From NCBI GenBank assembly GCA_036937835.1, contig CM072866.1:17936001-18000000 (forward strand): a DNA stretch of 64,000 nucleotides. Direction: 5' to 3'. Of the stretch, positions 25,439-39,903 are shown piece by piece (the first letter of the stretch is position 1; each line of letters begins with the position of its first letter). The notes under the pieces were generated by a model. That model was not told the DNA's origin. It saw only the letters and a list, made by a program, of their open reading frames with translations, and did no database searches. The stretch is from Pampus argenteus. Its lineage: Eukaryota > Chordata > Actinopteri > Scombriformes > Stromateidae. A program made the position numbers and the translations under genes.

Positions 25439-25814
25439 GCTGAACGTGTAAGTAAGCTGGAAAATAAAGACAAGTAAAAAAAAACATGTGCTTGTCTAGT
25501 AACACAAACTGCACTGTGGTGCATCTGGGCAGGTGCCCCTCCCCCTAACCACCGCCTACATCCTCCACAGTCCACAGTTCATTCAAACATGACAGTCATG
25601 CTTAGTACGACAAAGATACTCCTGCACAGCACACAGTCACTACATGTACTCCAGATACTCTCAGTGACACTCAGCAACATCTAAAATCTTAAAGTTAACA
25701 TGCGTGAAATAAGACGTGAGCAGAGTAGAGCAGAGTAGAGAGGAGCGTCAACACACGCACATGCTAACTGGCTATTTAATGCAAAACGCAGCTAAAACAA
25801 CCATCTTCACTCAC

Positions 25815-26000
25815 CTCTGGTGTGTTAAGTCGTTTGTATGGATGCTGAAAAGTACTATTTCTTTAGTAAAGTGTTGGTGTAGCACGATATTTTCCAGGAA
25901 AACACACCGCTCCTTTTCCGCACACTGAAGCACGTTTTCCGCTCCCGCGCAGGACGTCCTCGGACTGTACCATTCACATATAGGACGGGGGTTGGGTCTA
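25815..26000 (-). promoter_or_regulatory. psip1: psip1 untranslated first exon and promoter
   Basis: The minus-strand donor CCAGAG|GTGAGT closes an untranslated exon at 25815. The next exon begins at 25456 (TTTTCCAG acceptor) and contains the start codon. Upstream sequence to about 25970 is CpG-richer (CCGCTCCCGCGCAGGACGTCC) and holds a GACGTC half-CRE. TATA-less. Confidence 0.55.
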
Positions 26001-26479
26001 CATAGCTAATTGTGTCGCAGAAAATAAACAGAATAATATCTACTTGTGCTTTTATGGTTAAGGAGAAACTACACATTTTACACACCAAGTTGTTTTGGTG
26101 AAAGACGCCAAGCCAAGTATGTTTTTATTTATAGGGAACAAGAATCTGTGAAAGAAACACGCCGAGCATCACACCGCTACGAAGATCGTGTATTTGGACC
26201 GTGGCTAAAAAGTGGGCGTCAGCTTCCACACATGCGCGTTCATACTATCATTTAACAAAATAAAAAGCCACACACAATATCGTTACCGTAGAAACATGTT
26301 AGAAACAAATCTCAATCGTCACTTATTTACTAAAGATATCTGACTAATAAAATGTAAGTTTAGTGATGTCACATCACGTGTCCAATTGTGGTTCAACTAA
26401 AACCTGAGATGTTCTCGGTATCTGAAAATACGATCAGAGTGGGAGCTCTGCAGCTGCTGCTCTCTGCTGGTTGGTACTG

Positions 26480-26555
26480 ATGCTGAGGCTGCCACTCACT
26501 CTGCGCCAGGCTCCGTTTATAACTGTAACACAGTTTAACCCTCATCTGGTGATCG
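26480..26555 (+). CDS. Candidate divergent first coding exon, unrecognised
   Basis: ATG at 26480 opens 25 codons (begins MLRLPLTLRQAPF, ends PHLVI) followed by a strong donor, ATCG|GTGAGTG. The N-terminus is basic and hydrophobic, compatible with a mitochondrial targeting start. It lies about 0.5 kb from the psip1 promoter in the opposite orientation, where divergent promoters are common. No second exon in a matching phase was found downstream. It may be a non-coding divergent transcript or chance. I do not recognise the peptide. Confidence 0.2.
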
Positions 26556-26559
26556 GTGA

Positions 26560-27655
26560 GTGAAAGGCAACATGGTTAACATCTCTGACAGAGAAACTGA
26601 TCCTGTGTTTATTTATTTTTTTACACTTTCATGTCATACCTATAACCATATTTTAATAAAGTGTATGTGTGACTTAATAGTTAAAATATTTTTCTTGTAA
26701 GATTTCTTTAAAAAATGTCTTTTGAAAAAGAGATGTGTACATTGCTGGTTATTTAGAGACAGAATCAGGCCTCACAAATAAACTGTCTGGTTTGATATTT
26801 GCTCTATGAATATAAACTCAAGAGCAAACCCATTTAAAAAACCCTCATGGGGATGCTTTGGGGAGTTTGGTGTTTAGCATTTAGCACTTTGCGTATAGTG
26901 TAATATATTTGCAATAGCTCTTTCCATAGCTGAACAACATATTGTCTTAACTATGGGTCCATATGTTCACAAACCCCTGTTATATGACTGGTCTAATCTA
27001 CAGAAAAATATTTCAGTCAAGATCCAACATTTTTATACATGTTTTTAAATCTTTATTGATTCCAAAATAATTATAGAGGAAATGTAACATCATCATCAAG
27101 TTTTCTTTTGTTTTGTTTCCCTTTTACTATCTTTCATGTTATAAAAAATCTTGTTTTCCAACACTGTCTGACAGTTTCATATATATTCTCAGCTTGGTAC
27201 AACTTTTAATTAAAGCTATATCATGATTTTATTGGAGGAAATAGTTAATTATTATTAATTGTTGTTTTTATGGTTGCACATTTCCAATGAACTAAAATAT
27301 TTCACATGTCTTGTTCATCATTTTAGACGCATTCCTCCAGAATGCAGTCTGATAGATTTGGTGTCTTTCGAAATTGTGGCATCTCCACCACAGTTTGAAA
27401 CACAAAACTGTGGGTTTTAATAAAGTTTTTGCTGCACACCTTGAATTTGTACCAATCCACTGACAGATCAGCGCGGTTTCAAGGCAAAACAAATCTTTGC
27501 GTAAGTCAGCTAACAGGCTCTGAAGTGTGATATACTAATAAAACACTGCAGATGGTGGAAGTATATGAAGGTGACCTCAGCATTTGTGGCCACACAGATA
27601 CACAAGCAAGCTTCCATAAATGCAAGTCTATACGTGTGTGCGTGTTAAAGACAAT
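26560..27655. other. AT-rich intergenic sequence
   Basis: Start of the gene desert. No ORF, splice-site cluster or repeat that I can name. Confidence 0.6.
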
Positions 27656-28250
27656 GGAAGATGCTGATAGTTGAAGGACAGGCTCCTTAGCCACAGGGTC
27701 CCAGAGAGGGGGATAAGGGAAAGGAGGAGGTCAGGATGGGCCAGAGGAGAGCGGATGAGACAAAAGGAGAAGCGAGAGAGGTGGAACCCAGGTCCATGCC
27801 CAGGAATAACTCACAGGAGCTACCAGGCCCCCTGCCCAGCCTGTGAGGTGAGAGACCTCGGTGTTGGACCCCAGCCAGCTTAGTGGGGTTCCTGCTCAGA
27901 CACGCAGCCAACGGAGGCCAGGGATGGAGCTATAGAGAGATGACAATGTGTGTATGTGTGTCTGTGTGTGTGTGTGTGTATCCTTCACCCTGGCAGACGA
28001 GGTGTTGGCAGAACAACCAAACCCACTATGTCTCTGAGGGCCACAAAGTCCTGCTACCCTTCCTCACTCATTTGTTAACCTGCCTCTCTTCTTTGCAGCG
28101 TCCTCGTTCACATGCTGAGAGAGGCTACTTTATATATGACCAGTGCCATTCAAAATCACCTCCCTACTTTACAGCTGCCCTCTGGCAATGAGACTTCTCA
28201 GGAAGGGTAACAGTCAGCGCTGCTGCACAGACAAATATAGTAGCCTCCTG
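27656..28250. other. GC-richer block, candidate non-coding regulatory DNA
   Basis: This block stands out from AT-rich flanks and includes a short GT microsatellite near 27951-27981. Short ORFs on both strands resemble no family. A good acceptor-like site (CTCTTCTTTGCAG, ending 28098) is followed by only 30 open codons. Confidence 0.3.
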
Positions 28251-28294
28251 CAAATTTAATTTGCAATTTCAATAGGCTGCTAAGAAACAACATT

Positions 28295-28395
28295 TAAGTC
28301 AAGTCAAGTCAATTTTATTTATATAGCCCAAAAACAAGTTCCAATAAGGAAAAAACTCCCTCAAAAACCTCCTTAAAAAGGGACGAAACCTCATC
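28295..28395 (+). repeat. Fossil fish repeat containing AATTTTATTTATATAGCCC
   Basis: AGTCAAGTCAAGTCAATTTTATTTATATAGCCC followed by AAAAACTCCCTCAAAAACC and TTAAAAAGGGACGAAACCTC resembles a widespread teleost short repeat with an ATTTATATAGC core. Only about 100 bases are left. The family name is not certain. Confidence 0.5.
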
Positions 28396-28399
28396 ATTA

Positions 28400-31300
28400 A
28401 GTAACCTCCTCTGCTATTTCTCAGTCTAAATATTAATGCTGACATAAAATCTAAAAAGACTTTTCCACTTCAGACTTCATTGATTTGGTTTTTTTTTTTG
28501 CACTCTCCTGTGTGGCATCATTTGAAGGGCACCTTGCTGGACTTGAATGAGCGATTGAGCTTGTGTGTGTTTTATGTGTGTGTCATACACATGGATTGGC
28601 ATCTTTCCCCTTACTGTTGGCAACCCTTCAGCATGTTAGGGGAATAGACGGGGGTGCCACTGGAGAATGATAAAGTAGTCACAAGGCAGGTCAGTACATT
28701 CATTAACACCATAGCAATATTTGTTAATAAATACTGCTTAATTTGCCAAGGCAAAGTCGTAGCTCATATTCCTCTGCACAGATGTTATTTAAAGATGATC
28801 CTCGTAAAGTTCACTTTGGTGGGTTATAATATGATAAAAGAAATATTTAAACACTTTGCAACACTTTTAATGTCTAAAAACAATGAAAGACTGTGCAGCG
28901 TTTTTCAACAAATTTACCGTCACGGTCGTATGTATAGAAATCTTCTTCTGTGGATTCACACTGTGGCCTCTAACGCATTTAGCAAATAGTACAGTGTATG
29001 GGGTTTCTAAAGGAGGCGTCCGAGAGCTTCACATAATCACTAAGAAAGCTCAGAGAGGCAGGTGGGAGGAGAGAAAGTGGGAGGGAGCGAAGGAGGAAGA
29101 TAGAAAGAGTCAGGCCCTCGGACAGCAGGTGAGTGTGTGAAGGCAGGGGATGACAGATGCTTCTGTCAGCGTTCCAACAGTCGCCACTTTGTGGGAGCAG
29201 CGCAGATGCCTCCTCCCCCTCTCCCTCCATGCCTTCCCTCCCTCTCGACAGGCTGTGATGTGGGGATAACAAGACAGGAGCAGTCCTCTCAGCAGTAAAG
29301 TGACCACACTGGCACAGTGCTACATGCGAACGGCGGAGGGGTGAGGTGATGGAGAGGTCCAGGTCTGGGCCCGAGGCTTAAGGGGTCTCAGCGGCGGTGG
29401 GGGTGGGGTTATAAATGTGGGGGTCAGTGTGCGAGGACAGGGGAAGGGCTCTCTCGCTGGGCTGTGGGAACCAGCTGAGACATGGGGTCCGCGGCAGTCC
29501 TGCCTGTGAGGAAAGCAGATGTTTTCACTCGGGGGTGTGCCAAGTTTGCAGAGCAACCTTCAGCTGCTTGGAGGTCAGGTCTTTAATAAGGGGGCTGGGC
29601 GCGGGACATTTCGGAGGCAAATGCTTCAACTTTGATACAACAACATATTAATTATGACGGTAGACCATAGGGCAGAGGGTTGTAGCTGAACATCCCACCC
29701 CACTGGTTTGAAGCCTCCATCAGGCTGATATTAGCCAAGGCTGGCTGGCAGATTTACTGCTGTCCCGGCACTCGCCCTCTTTTTCAACCAGACCTCAGTG
29801 ATGCAGAGGCAGCACTTTAGTTTGGTTTAACCACAACTGGCTATCTGGTATGCCTGAGGTGACATCAAAATATTAAAACCAAATCTCCAACAAAGTTGAT
29901 TAACCAAGTGACTCAGATGAAATGAAAAAGTGCATCATTATTGCAGATAAAAATAAAATCAAGAGCCAAACCGAACTTCAGCTCTTTGTAGTTTTTAGCC
30001 ACTTTTACCTTTATATTTTTCTGTATTTTCCAGTCCGTATGTCGTACTCATATATTTTAATCAAATTATGAACCTGTTTTATGAAACAAGCTCACACAAG
30101 CCAAGTGTATGATGCCCGCTTTGCTTGAAATGGCAGAGAACCAGAATGAATGAGCTGGTGAAGAAAGTCAATCAACTATAAGCCAAAGTGACCCAGATAT
30201 TTTTCTCAGCAGCTTAAAAAGTTAGTGAATATTGGGCTGATATTTGACATGTGGTGGGAAAGAGGACTGCAATGGTGCTCATGTTGCTGCTTGATGGGTA
30301 AGTAGGCAGTTGTTTGTTAACACGGTAGCCATTAGCACTCATCTCTATTGCTGTAACTTTCTTTTGGTGACTTTTTACAACTTCTTGGTTAGAAACAGTA
30401 TTTTTTATTTATATTTTAGGACTACCATCACAGTATCAAAATGGTCTTCAGTTCTGCTGTTTTTCCGTGTTGATGAAGGACATTTAGAAAAGCAGCAAGG
30501 CTGCATGAAATAGGACAATTAGTTTCATCATGGAGCCACAACGATTACAAAAAAAAAAGTGATCTTAAGACTTTTTATCACTTCCCAGCCCGATGAGATA
30601 AGAAGGGAGTTTCACCGCATCTCAACCTTTGCATTGATTTTTGAGAGAGTGGGAGATCTGGGGATTACTTTAGAGAGCAGCAATGAAGACCTAGCTTATT
30701 GGGTCTTTTTTGTATTTGGCAAATGGGCTTGACAAAGATGGAGGAGACAAAATCTAGGGCTTACAGCTGCGGCACCCAAACGGGGGAACTTGAAAGCAGC
30801 ACTGGGATGGGAAGCTGGGCGAGAGGGTACCTCATTTAGAAGTGGTGAATTTGGACAGGGGGCATGGGGAAATGCTTAAAGTAAACCACAGAGGCCCCAA
30901 CAATCGTCGGGAATTGAGACGTTTTAAACCTTTAACGGGGGACTGTGATCAAAGCCGCCGCGGATCCTCACTTGAGTGTGAAAGCGGAACCGGAGGGAAC
31001 AAAGGGGATTGTGGGGGATCATGGCAGGTTGAAAACGTAAAATCAGCACATTAGCTTTATAAGGGCGTCAGAATATAGGATGATCAGGGGATCATTGGAC
31101 CCATGGGGAACCGAGGGGAATCGAGTATGTACCAAGCTGAGCGGAGGAAAAATGAGGCCACTGCTGACAGAAAATCTTCCCTTATCAAAGATGCTGTTAA
31201 AGAGGGAATCGTGCTGCTCAATTCCCATAGAAAATAACTTCATGCACAAGTTACATGTGAAAACTGTATATGAAAATGGTATACGTCACCTACTGCTGAT

Positions 31301-34300
31301 CTTAAAGAAGCATATCAAACTTTTCTGTCTAAAGTTCAGTTGCAAAGTCATTTAAAACTCAGTTTATATGAAAGGGAGAGAAAAGAGACGCCTATATAAC
31401 GGTCCATCTCACCTCTCCATGCCATACTCTATGATCTAATGCTTACTAGGTGCAGGTATGGACCTCACGTCTCCTTCCCTTTTTAAACCCACCACAAACA
31501 GAGCTCAAATTAGTCAGGTTCTTCCCCCCCTCTTGCTGCAGACTCTCCCAGTCGCAGGGCTAATTCAGAGGAGCGCTAGCCTTGGGTAGCAGGGGTTCTC
31601 GCTATGCTGAATTATAAATCAAAGAGCACTTACTTGAAACCACTTGCTAATTACATGTTCACTTCACTCCTTTTTTCGCCTTACAATGTCACTTTATACT
31701 GGCTATGATCACTGGGAGGTAGTAGAAGGTACAGAAGCCTGTAACTGGCGTTGGGATATTCGTGTCTAAATGAAAGAGTGAAGATGATAGCAATTATTTT
31801 CCTGTGATTACCATGCGCTACATTGATGTTAATGTCCACCACTTCTTCTACCACTTTGGGCTCTGTCCTTGATGTATGCTCCCTAGCTGATAAGCCCAGA
31901 ATAGAGGCCAAACTGTATAGCTACAAATGGAGCTTGTGTGTCTCATCTCCTCTGTACCTTCAACTTAAGATATTTTTATCTGCAAAATCCCTCTTCTCCT
32001 GCACTGTATTTGTGACTTCCTCATCCCCTTCATGTCCTCTGAGTGTCATTCTCCACCCCCTATCTGCGAGGCGAACCAATTTATCACTGGCCAAAGGAGG
32101 GCCTTCACTTTGTCTGTTTTTGAGACTCACCCTCCATAAGCTGCTCTCCTAATGAAAGGGGGTGCTGCGTCCCGGCCAGTCCGCAGAGACTTGAGGGGGC
32201 AAGAAGTCCAGTTCCAAGCTCAACTTGGGGAAGTAATTACCCCTCTGGTGGACCGCTGAGAGCAGCCCTGCCAGCCGGCCAGAGCAACTCACACACTGTG
32301 GACTTTCACTTATAGGCCTGTGGCCCGGCCCCCATCGTTAGGGAGGCCCATGAAGCTGGATGTCACATGACCCGATCGGGGGTGATGTGAAGGGGTCGAC
32401 TCAGCACGCCTTGGCTCGGTTAGCTGGTATTGGCGAAAGGATCAGAGGACCGGTGCCAAACTCAGCAGAGGAGAGGAGAAAATGGGGAGATGGAAGAGGA
32501 GGGGGCTTTGACAGGAAGAGGAATGAACTGTCAGGGAGAGATAAATAACGAGGGGAAAGCAGGCAGCAGGTGACCCGCGGCAGGGCTGCCTCGTAGGGAC
32601 AGTGACCGGGTGACCTCCGGGCTGGCTCTCGTGGGGGCCACCCACTGGTCACCTACATCTACACTGTCACATCACACGAGAGGCTGGGGGTCGGTACCCA
32701 ACATGATGGACTACAGAGAACCAGAGATCATGATCACCAGCAGATAGCCTTTAGAAAGAAATGTTGATGAGCTCTGGCCAGAGGAGGAGCTTTAGGTCAA
32801 AGAATTGGAGCACAGACACTCTTTACTCGGGACATAAAAAAATAAATAAGTAAAATTGGCCTACATTCCACAAATCACTTTGACGGACATGAGAGGACCG
32901 AATATAAATATATTCTTTTAAAAAGTACTGACCTATCCTGAAAAAAAAAAAATCCCTATGGCTGTTGTTTTTCCCTTCTACTTTTTTTCATCATGAATCA
33001 GTGTCTGAGTTTCTAATGTAATTTATTTCAGTGAGATGCCTGGGATGCCCATCATTCTCTTTATCTGTTCTGGTGGTATTGATCCTCCTCTCTAACCAAT
33101 TTAAGCTCTACCTCCACAGGAGCTGTTGCATCCACATCTGCACCACTGGACAAAACCCAACTTCTGTCCAGCCAAAACAACACTTCTTCACTTATAGTGC
33201 CACATGAATTGTATTTTAGATATCCAGGACTCTTCAAGTGTTTAAATTTGACTCAACAGCGGAATAAAATTAACTTCCCGTTAAAGACCACTCCTTCTAA
33301 GATTTATAAATTTGTTCAGAATCCTTTTTTTCTTTTTTTGAGTCCATCCTACATATTTTATCTTGTTACTGTACAGATTTACGGTTGCACCAAATATGTA
33401 TGAATATAGAAACTAGTTCCAAACAAATGCAATGTTTGCTAGAAACTAGCCCAAGTGTTTTAGGAAATTATCAGGCAAAGTAAATATTTGTGTCCTGTAT
33501 GTAGTGTTTTACATGTACAGTAAGAGTGCACTCTCTCTCTGGGAGGCTCTGAGACCAGCAGACAGATTTAGTCTTTTAATGGGAATTTAATTATCACTGC
33601 AAGATAAGATGTCTTTAGAAAGGACCTGACATTTATTTATTGTAAAAAAAAAAAGAAGGTTCCAAAAAAGAAGCATTTAAAACAACAGACTGATTAATTA
33701 CATTTGATGGGTCACAGTCAGTAATCTGATTTCTTTTTGGATCAATGCAAGAGGATCCTGGAGAATTGCAGCATTAGTGTGGCTCATATTCACTTGTCTT
33801 GATTAGACCATAGTTTGAGGTCTGAAGGGGCTCCTGGGAAACAGTGACTCACTACAGTAAGACAAGAGGGCCCAGTTGACAAGTTTATGATTGTGTGTGT
33901 GTGTGAATGAGTCTCTGTGCACTGCTCTATGACAATCTTTGCCCAAGGCAGTCAAATTAACCCAATCCCATAGTAGTCTTGCTTCTGCCCTGAAGAGAGG
34001 GGACAGCAGGCCATGCTGGAGTCGTCATGGCGATGGCCCTTGCGGAAAGTCGATACTTGGTGAGGAGGGGAATTGAGGGGAGGGAGCAGAGCAAGGGTTG
34101 AAGGAAGAGCAGATCAATTTTGCTGTTTGATCTCTCACAGGCTCTGAATAAATGTATATTTTAAGATGTTTTTTTTTCTCTCTCTCTCTCTCTCTGTGCA
34201 AACATTGACATTCTTCATGTTGATTCTTGACTTTTGTGGATAGAGACTTGATTTTATCCAACATCTTGGACTTGTTATTCCTGCAGTGGTTTTCCTGCAC

Positions 34301-36000
34301 TTCTGCTGCTGGGCTAAGGTGGCTGGGCACGGGCAGGACACTGAAGGTTGTGGCTACGACGCAGGCATGCTCATCTTGGCCCGCTGCTGCACAAACACAG
34401 ACGGCTTCTATTCTGGCCATCATCCACCACACATACACAGACACACAAAAACACACACACACACACTTCTTTACGCCACCCACATCCAGGCAAAGTCGTC
34501 TGGACGCACACATAGACTGCTATGAAATAACAAGTTTTCCCTCCTTCACTCTTGACCACAGAGTCATAGATACAGTTGATCAAAACACAAACATTACCTA
34601 CTTCTTCCTTACAAGTTCAAGACTCACACAGGAGAGAAAAAGACAAACATTATTTTTTTATTCAAAGCTCACTGATGCAAGAGTGACGTAAAATGCTCCA
34701 ATCCGTGGACAGTGCCAAATAGCAATGCACAAATGGTAAACAGTGTTGCATTGGGTTGCATTCGACTCCTGCAGTGCCATCAGACAATATATCAATAGAT
34801 TCTTACAACATTATGCAGCTGTCTTGAAATGGTCATTCAGTTTTGTTTAATGTGTGTTTATACTTTCTCTGTCTGTGAATTTAAAAGGTTAGTTTTTAGT
34901 CCATGAAGACATTCCTGGTCTATGCGTTTAAAATACACCCTCCACAAAGTGCCAAGGGTCTAGGAGGATTTGGCCCATTTTTACAGCTACTCCTCCTCCT
35001 AGTACATGGCTATCCATGCTACATCCGTCCATCCCTAAAGTCCTTCTTGTCCTTGATCTGGTTTAAATAACAGGCACTGCTTCCATAATTATGATTTTAT
35101 CTCATTTAACATCGTTGGATTAAAGTGTTTCAAGGTTGGACAGATTGAAAATAAAGAGGGATTTGAGCAAAAGTTAATGAATTATGCCGACTGGACATTT
35201 GTCTAAATTATTTATTGTCCGTATGATATTAAAGCTATGTGGTGATTAGCAATTTAAATATCTTGAGTGGGAGTTTTATTACATTCTATATACGGTACAT
35301 AAAAAGGAAAAATAAAACTGCTACTTGTCAAGCCATGCCTCTGTAATGTGTGTTCAAAAGGCATATTTATTCCCTTGTTGCTTCACATGCATACATTATG
35401 TATTTGACTGGGTGTGAAGTATGTTTCTTTTTCTAAAAAAGCATCACACAAGTGCTGCAGCACTCGATGCAAGATCAAATGAAATTACATAAGTTAAAGG
35501 AACATGAGATCGCAGCAGCAGTGACCGCTGCTCTTCTGTTCAGGTTGCACAGACTGTTTAAACGGTTTAATGTGAAATATATGAAGGTATTTGAATATAT
35601 GAACAGTTAACAAGAACTACATTATTTTCTGACACCATTAAAGGTTTTCTTTCAGTGTTTGTTAAAAGATCAGTAAAACAGGCTTACGACTTAAAAAGGA
35701 ATATATTTAATTATTGTTAATATGTTATTTACATATTGATGGATTTCACTCAAATTTACAGTCACAAAAAAAGTATTGGTCCTTTAATCTGTATTTCACT
35801 TTGTCAGCAATAATACTTTCAGAGAATGTGGGTAAGTATGTATGTGTGTGTGTGTGTGTGTGTGTCTCTGTGTGTGTTTTATTCCACCAAAAGACTTAAA
35901 TCTCTAGTGCAATTGAATTTTAAAGCAAGGTAATAAAACTGAATGATCCGCACCTAGAGGAATATTTGACATACGGAGAGAACCGGAGTGCTTATGGGAT
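28400..36000. other. Gene desert with alternating GC-rich blocks
   Basis: GC-richer, repeat-poor blocks lie at about 29000-29620, 30580-31180, 31440-31640, 32000-32760 and 33700-34120. AT-rich spacers separate them. None carries a recognisable exon. A short CA/TC microsatellite pair is at 34176-34195 and 34435-34466, and a GT run at 35838-35865. Ordered, unique-looking blocks of this kind are typical of conserved enhancers, but conservation cannot be judged here. Confidence 0.35.
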
Positions 36001-39000
36001 TCCACTCTGTCAATATGGATCTTAATACCGCTCAGCCTTATCCATTTTATGTAGGCCCTGTGCGTGCGATTGCATGCAAGTTTTTCCTCTCCCCTTTCCG
36101 GGAAGTACTCTCCGTGACTGTATTCTTTTTTGTATTCTACTGTTCACAGCTTAGCGCGTGTGTGTTTGTGTACTCGTATCCTCACAGGAGCTGCAATAGA
36201 CCATAGTGTGCGACCTGGACAGGCCCTCGGCAGCAGACTGCGAGCTAATAACACAACAGCGGGGCCTGTTGGACTGTTTGTGTGTCGGCCCCTGGGCACC
36301 GTGATGCCGCAGCTCTCCCCCTGCCTGACCCGCTGACCTCGGCCTGAGCTAATGAGCAGGTAGGATGGGTGAGCTGGGGCCTTACAGTAGCTGAGCTTTA
36401 CTTCGGGCTCCAGATGATGACATTTGTCCTCATCACTGGAAGAATGTGAGAAGGCAGCAAGAGAAGTGAATGTTTTATTCTGAAAGTCGAGAGCGGCTGC
36501 AGGTAAACATACAAAATCACAAGGGCTTGTACATACACATACTCAGCACACAAACATATCGAGGACAACCACATTAATAATTCACTAACATTAATTATGA
36601 CATGCCTGTATCTCAGTTTGGTGCCATTGCTGAGGGCATGTTAATGTGACTATGTCTGTGAGGACTACCCCTCTCCTTTTCTTTCTCGCTCCATCTTTTC
36701 CCCCCTTCATGGGACCAGCCACTGCTACCAGCCAGCCACGGCCACAGGGACCTAATTAACACAACATAAATTATGGGATGCTGATAAAGCAGTCACCGGT
36801 GCCATCACAGGGCAGCACGCTGCTGCGCCTGTTTCCACTGTCCACACAGCAGACCAACATGGCCGACAGTGTTTACTTGGAAGAGTGAGTGAGTTTTGCT
36901 TGCTTGCAGAGATGCGACTGTGTGTGTGTGTGTTCATCTTTATCTAGCCAACGCCGCCTCACTGAGGGTGCGATTAACTTTAGCATAGCAGTGCACAGAG
37001 ATAGCTAATTATTGCTCTACACATTTTCCTAATTTCAGTGTAAACTGTTCATTATTCTGTATCATTTTTAGGTTTTATTATGAATTGCACAGAATAAAGA
37101 TTATTTTCTTGTGATTTATACCATTAAGCTCGTTTATTTTATCATGAAAACTGCAAACTTTTCATTTTGTGATCTGAAACTTGGCCTCCTCACAATAACA
37201 TGTTTTGGGTTCGCAAAGACTACAAGCTATTATGTTCACAAAATGATGATTATGAAGAAACAAAATTAAGATTGTAATAAATAGTGTTTGACATATTTTT
37301 TCAACAAAAAATGTTCAGTTACCATGTGAAAAATCATTAAAATGACATCTACTCCTTCTGCCTCATTAAAACTGCTGGACACAAGATGTCTCCTAAAGTC
37401 TATTCTTAGTAAATGGGTTCTTCACGTTTCTACATCACACTTGTGTACTTCATATACTGGACTATGATTAGCTTCAAACTAGTAAATCGTGCTTGTACAT
37501 ACGTTCCTTTAACTCAGGTTAAAGGTGAGCCCGTAGAAATTTTCCATCCTTTAGCAGATAAATGTGAAAGCTGTCTTCTAGTGTCAAACTCTGCACATAT
37601 ATCATTCTGCACAGTAAAACTCCAACTGAAGGACAAGAAAATGCATTTTTGACTGAAGGTGAACTTTAAAGTCCCAGTGAAATGAAGTTATAGCATCTTT
37701 AGCTTCTGTACGGTGACGTATTTCCCAGTATAATGAAATATTTGAACGGTATACAGTTACAAGAGGGATTTAAATCAAATCCTTCACATTTGATTGGGCC
37801 GCTAAAGTGGGTGGGGCTGGATGTCATCATATTATTGGTTAAAACTGGTTGTTCAAAGCGTACAGGAAGAAAACACAATTGAATTTTTATCTAGCATTAC
37901 AAAGATTGATTCTTTTTATGTAAGGCAGAGTAAATGGCCTGGGACAACTGTTGCAATAAAAATTGAATCATCAGCCCACCAAAAACCAACTGAAACACTA
38001 CAACATTTATAATAACATTGACAAAAAAAACATCATAAGGTCAGTGTCTGGGCTGATATCAGTCCAGTGTATAACTTTTTCTCTTCCTCTTATAACCTGC
38101 TGAAACATTTTTGGCTTAATACATTTACAAAAAGTCCTAAACTTCCACACATATTTCCAGTCATTTTACTCGTCTCCCTTTATTAACCCAGTAGCTATCG
38201 AAGCAAATGCCAAACCTGTTTGCAGAGCTCACAATAGATGTCAAAACATAAACACTATGTAATATTCAACTCACACAATTTATTTTTCTTATTTGCCTCC
38301 ATGGAGAATACCAAGGTTGGCTGTTCAGGGTTTAAGGGGAGAAAAATCAACCTACTGATAAATCTCTGAGTAAGAAAAACGTGTAGTATGGCATCCAATC
38401 CAAAATCAGTATTTCAGTGCTTGTATTTATTTTGCCCCTGTATTCTCCTTTCCTACTACTGCAGGTAAATATAAAGAAACTTAAATAAAACACTGAATAT
38501 CTATATTTGTGTAGCCTACATAGAAACACTCATCTGTACAGGCAGATGCTTGGACTCTTGACTCTCAATCATTGTTACTCTAGGAAGGACCCTCAGCTAA
38601 TACAAACTCCTCAGTCAGTCTGAGATGTTTGCTGTATCAATGAACAAACACATCCACACTGGAAACATAGTGGCAGTGTTCCTTTGTGACTTTATTGCAC
38701 ACATGCTGAACCCATGCTATTGATAGTATATTTCCTGTAAAGCTTGTCATACTATAGACCACATAAAAGAAAAAGGTCACTTGTCCCAGTCGTCTTTCAA
38801 CACGTCCTTTTGGTGCTGCTTAAACCAAAATAAAACCCATTCATGTGTCACACTAGGGTGGAGCTGGAGTGACAGTAAAATAAACCTTTAAAATACTGAT
38901 TGATGTTAAGCAGTTCAGCTCCATATCAGAAACATGTTAGATTATTGCATTACTGCAGGTTAGAAATCCCTATTAAGGAAGAAATTGAAATCAATGACCT

Positions 39001-39870
39001 ATAAAATGATGTCTAAAGAAAGTGGGGGTTTTTCGTCTCCCAGAGCCACTTCACAGCTCAGGTGAACACATCAGAATGACGGTTAAACTGGTGCCCTGAA
39101 CATTTCGTATCTGTCAGGCCAGTGAAGATTCAGAACACTGAGGGATCGGATGATGTAGGAGGGTCTGGAGAACTAGTTGACAACAGACAACACAAGAAAA
39201 TAAGACTGCAAAAGTTCAGGATATTTCCACAAACAAATTTAATTTTTTACGGCGATTTGAAACAGATGGATGCTATGTCACAGATGCTATGAATTAGAAT
39301 AAAAAACTCACAATTCAATGGCAGAAGTGATCATTAATTTCCATTAGTTTAGAAATAACTAAATGTTCTTTTTTTCTGCCTGTTGTCGCAAAAACAGAAT
39401 CTTCATATTGCTTATATAAATTACATATAATTAAAGGTGAACAATCACACAAAAGCTAATACGGATTAATGATCAAATACTGTAAGTTGTTGTGGTGCTG
39501 TTGTTGAATTACATATATTATACTTGGAGGTATTTCTATGTCTATGCATGTCCACCGTATTAATATCAAAGAGGGTAGCACTAAAATAGCAACTGAGTGC
39601 ATATTCCAAATTTGACTTGAAATGTGTGTCAAGAAATGCTCCCTCTGGCTTTAGTTTTTAAACAATATTCTGTCAGAAATTCAGCGCTGAGAAAATCCAG
39701 AGTTTGTTTACACCATCCTCATGGCTGGTCTGGTATAATTTTCCTTTTAAAGCCATGCTCAGACACAGCAGTGGGCTGGTACATCTACAATTTACTCTTT
39801 TGTGTACCGTGACTTTTTCTTCACCGGCACTTCTCACAAGCTGTCAGTACTCTGGCAAAAACAAACAGTC

Positions 39871-39903
<33 letters not shown>

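Noticed and set aside
28081..28191. Acceptor-like site at 28098 as a second exon for the 26480 ORF
   Set aside because: The required phase reads TGA after a few codons.
34025..34513. 162-codon open frame on the minus strand
   Set aside because: Mostly translation of CA/TC microsatellites and low-complexity sequence.
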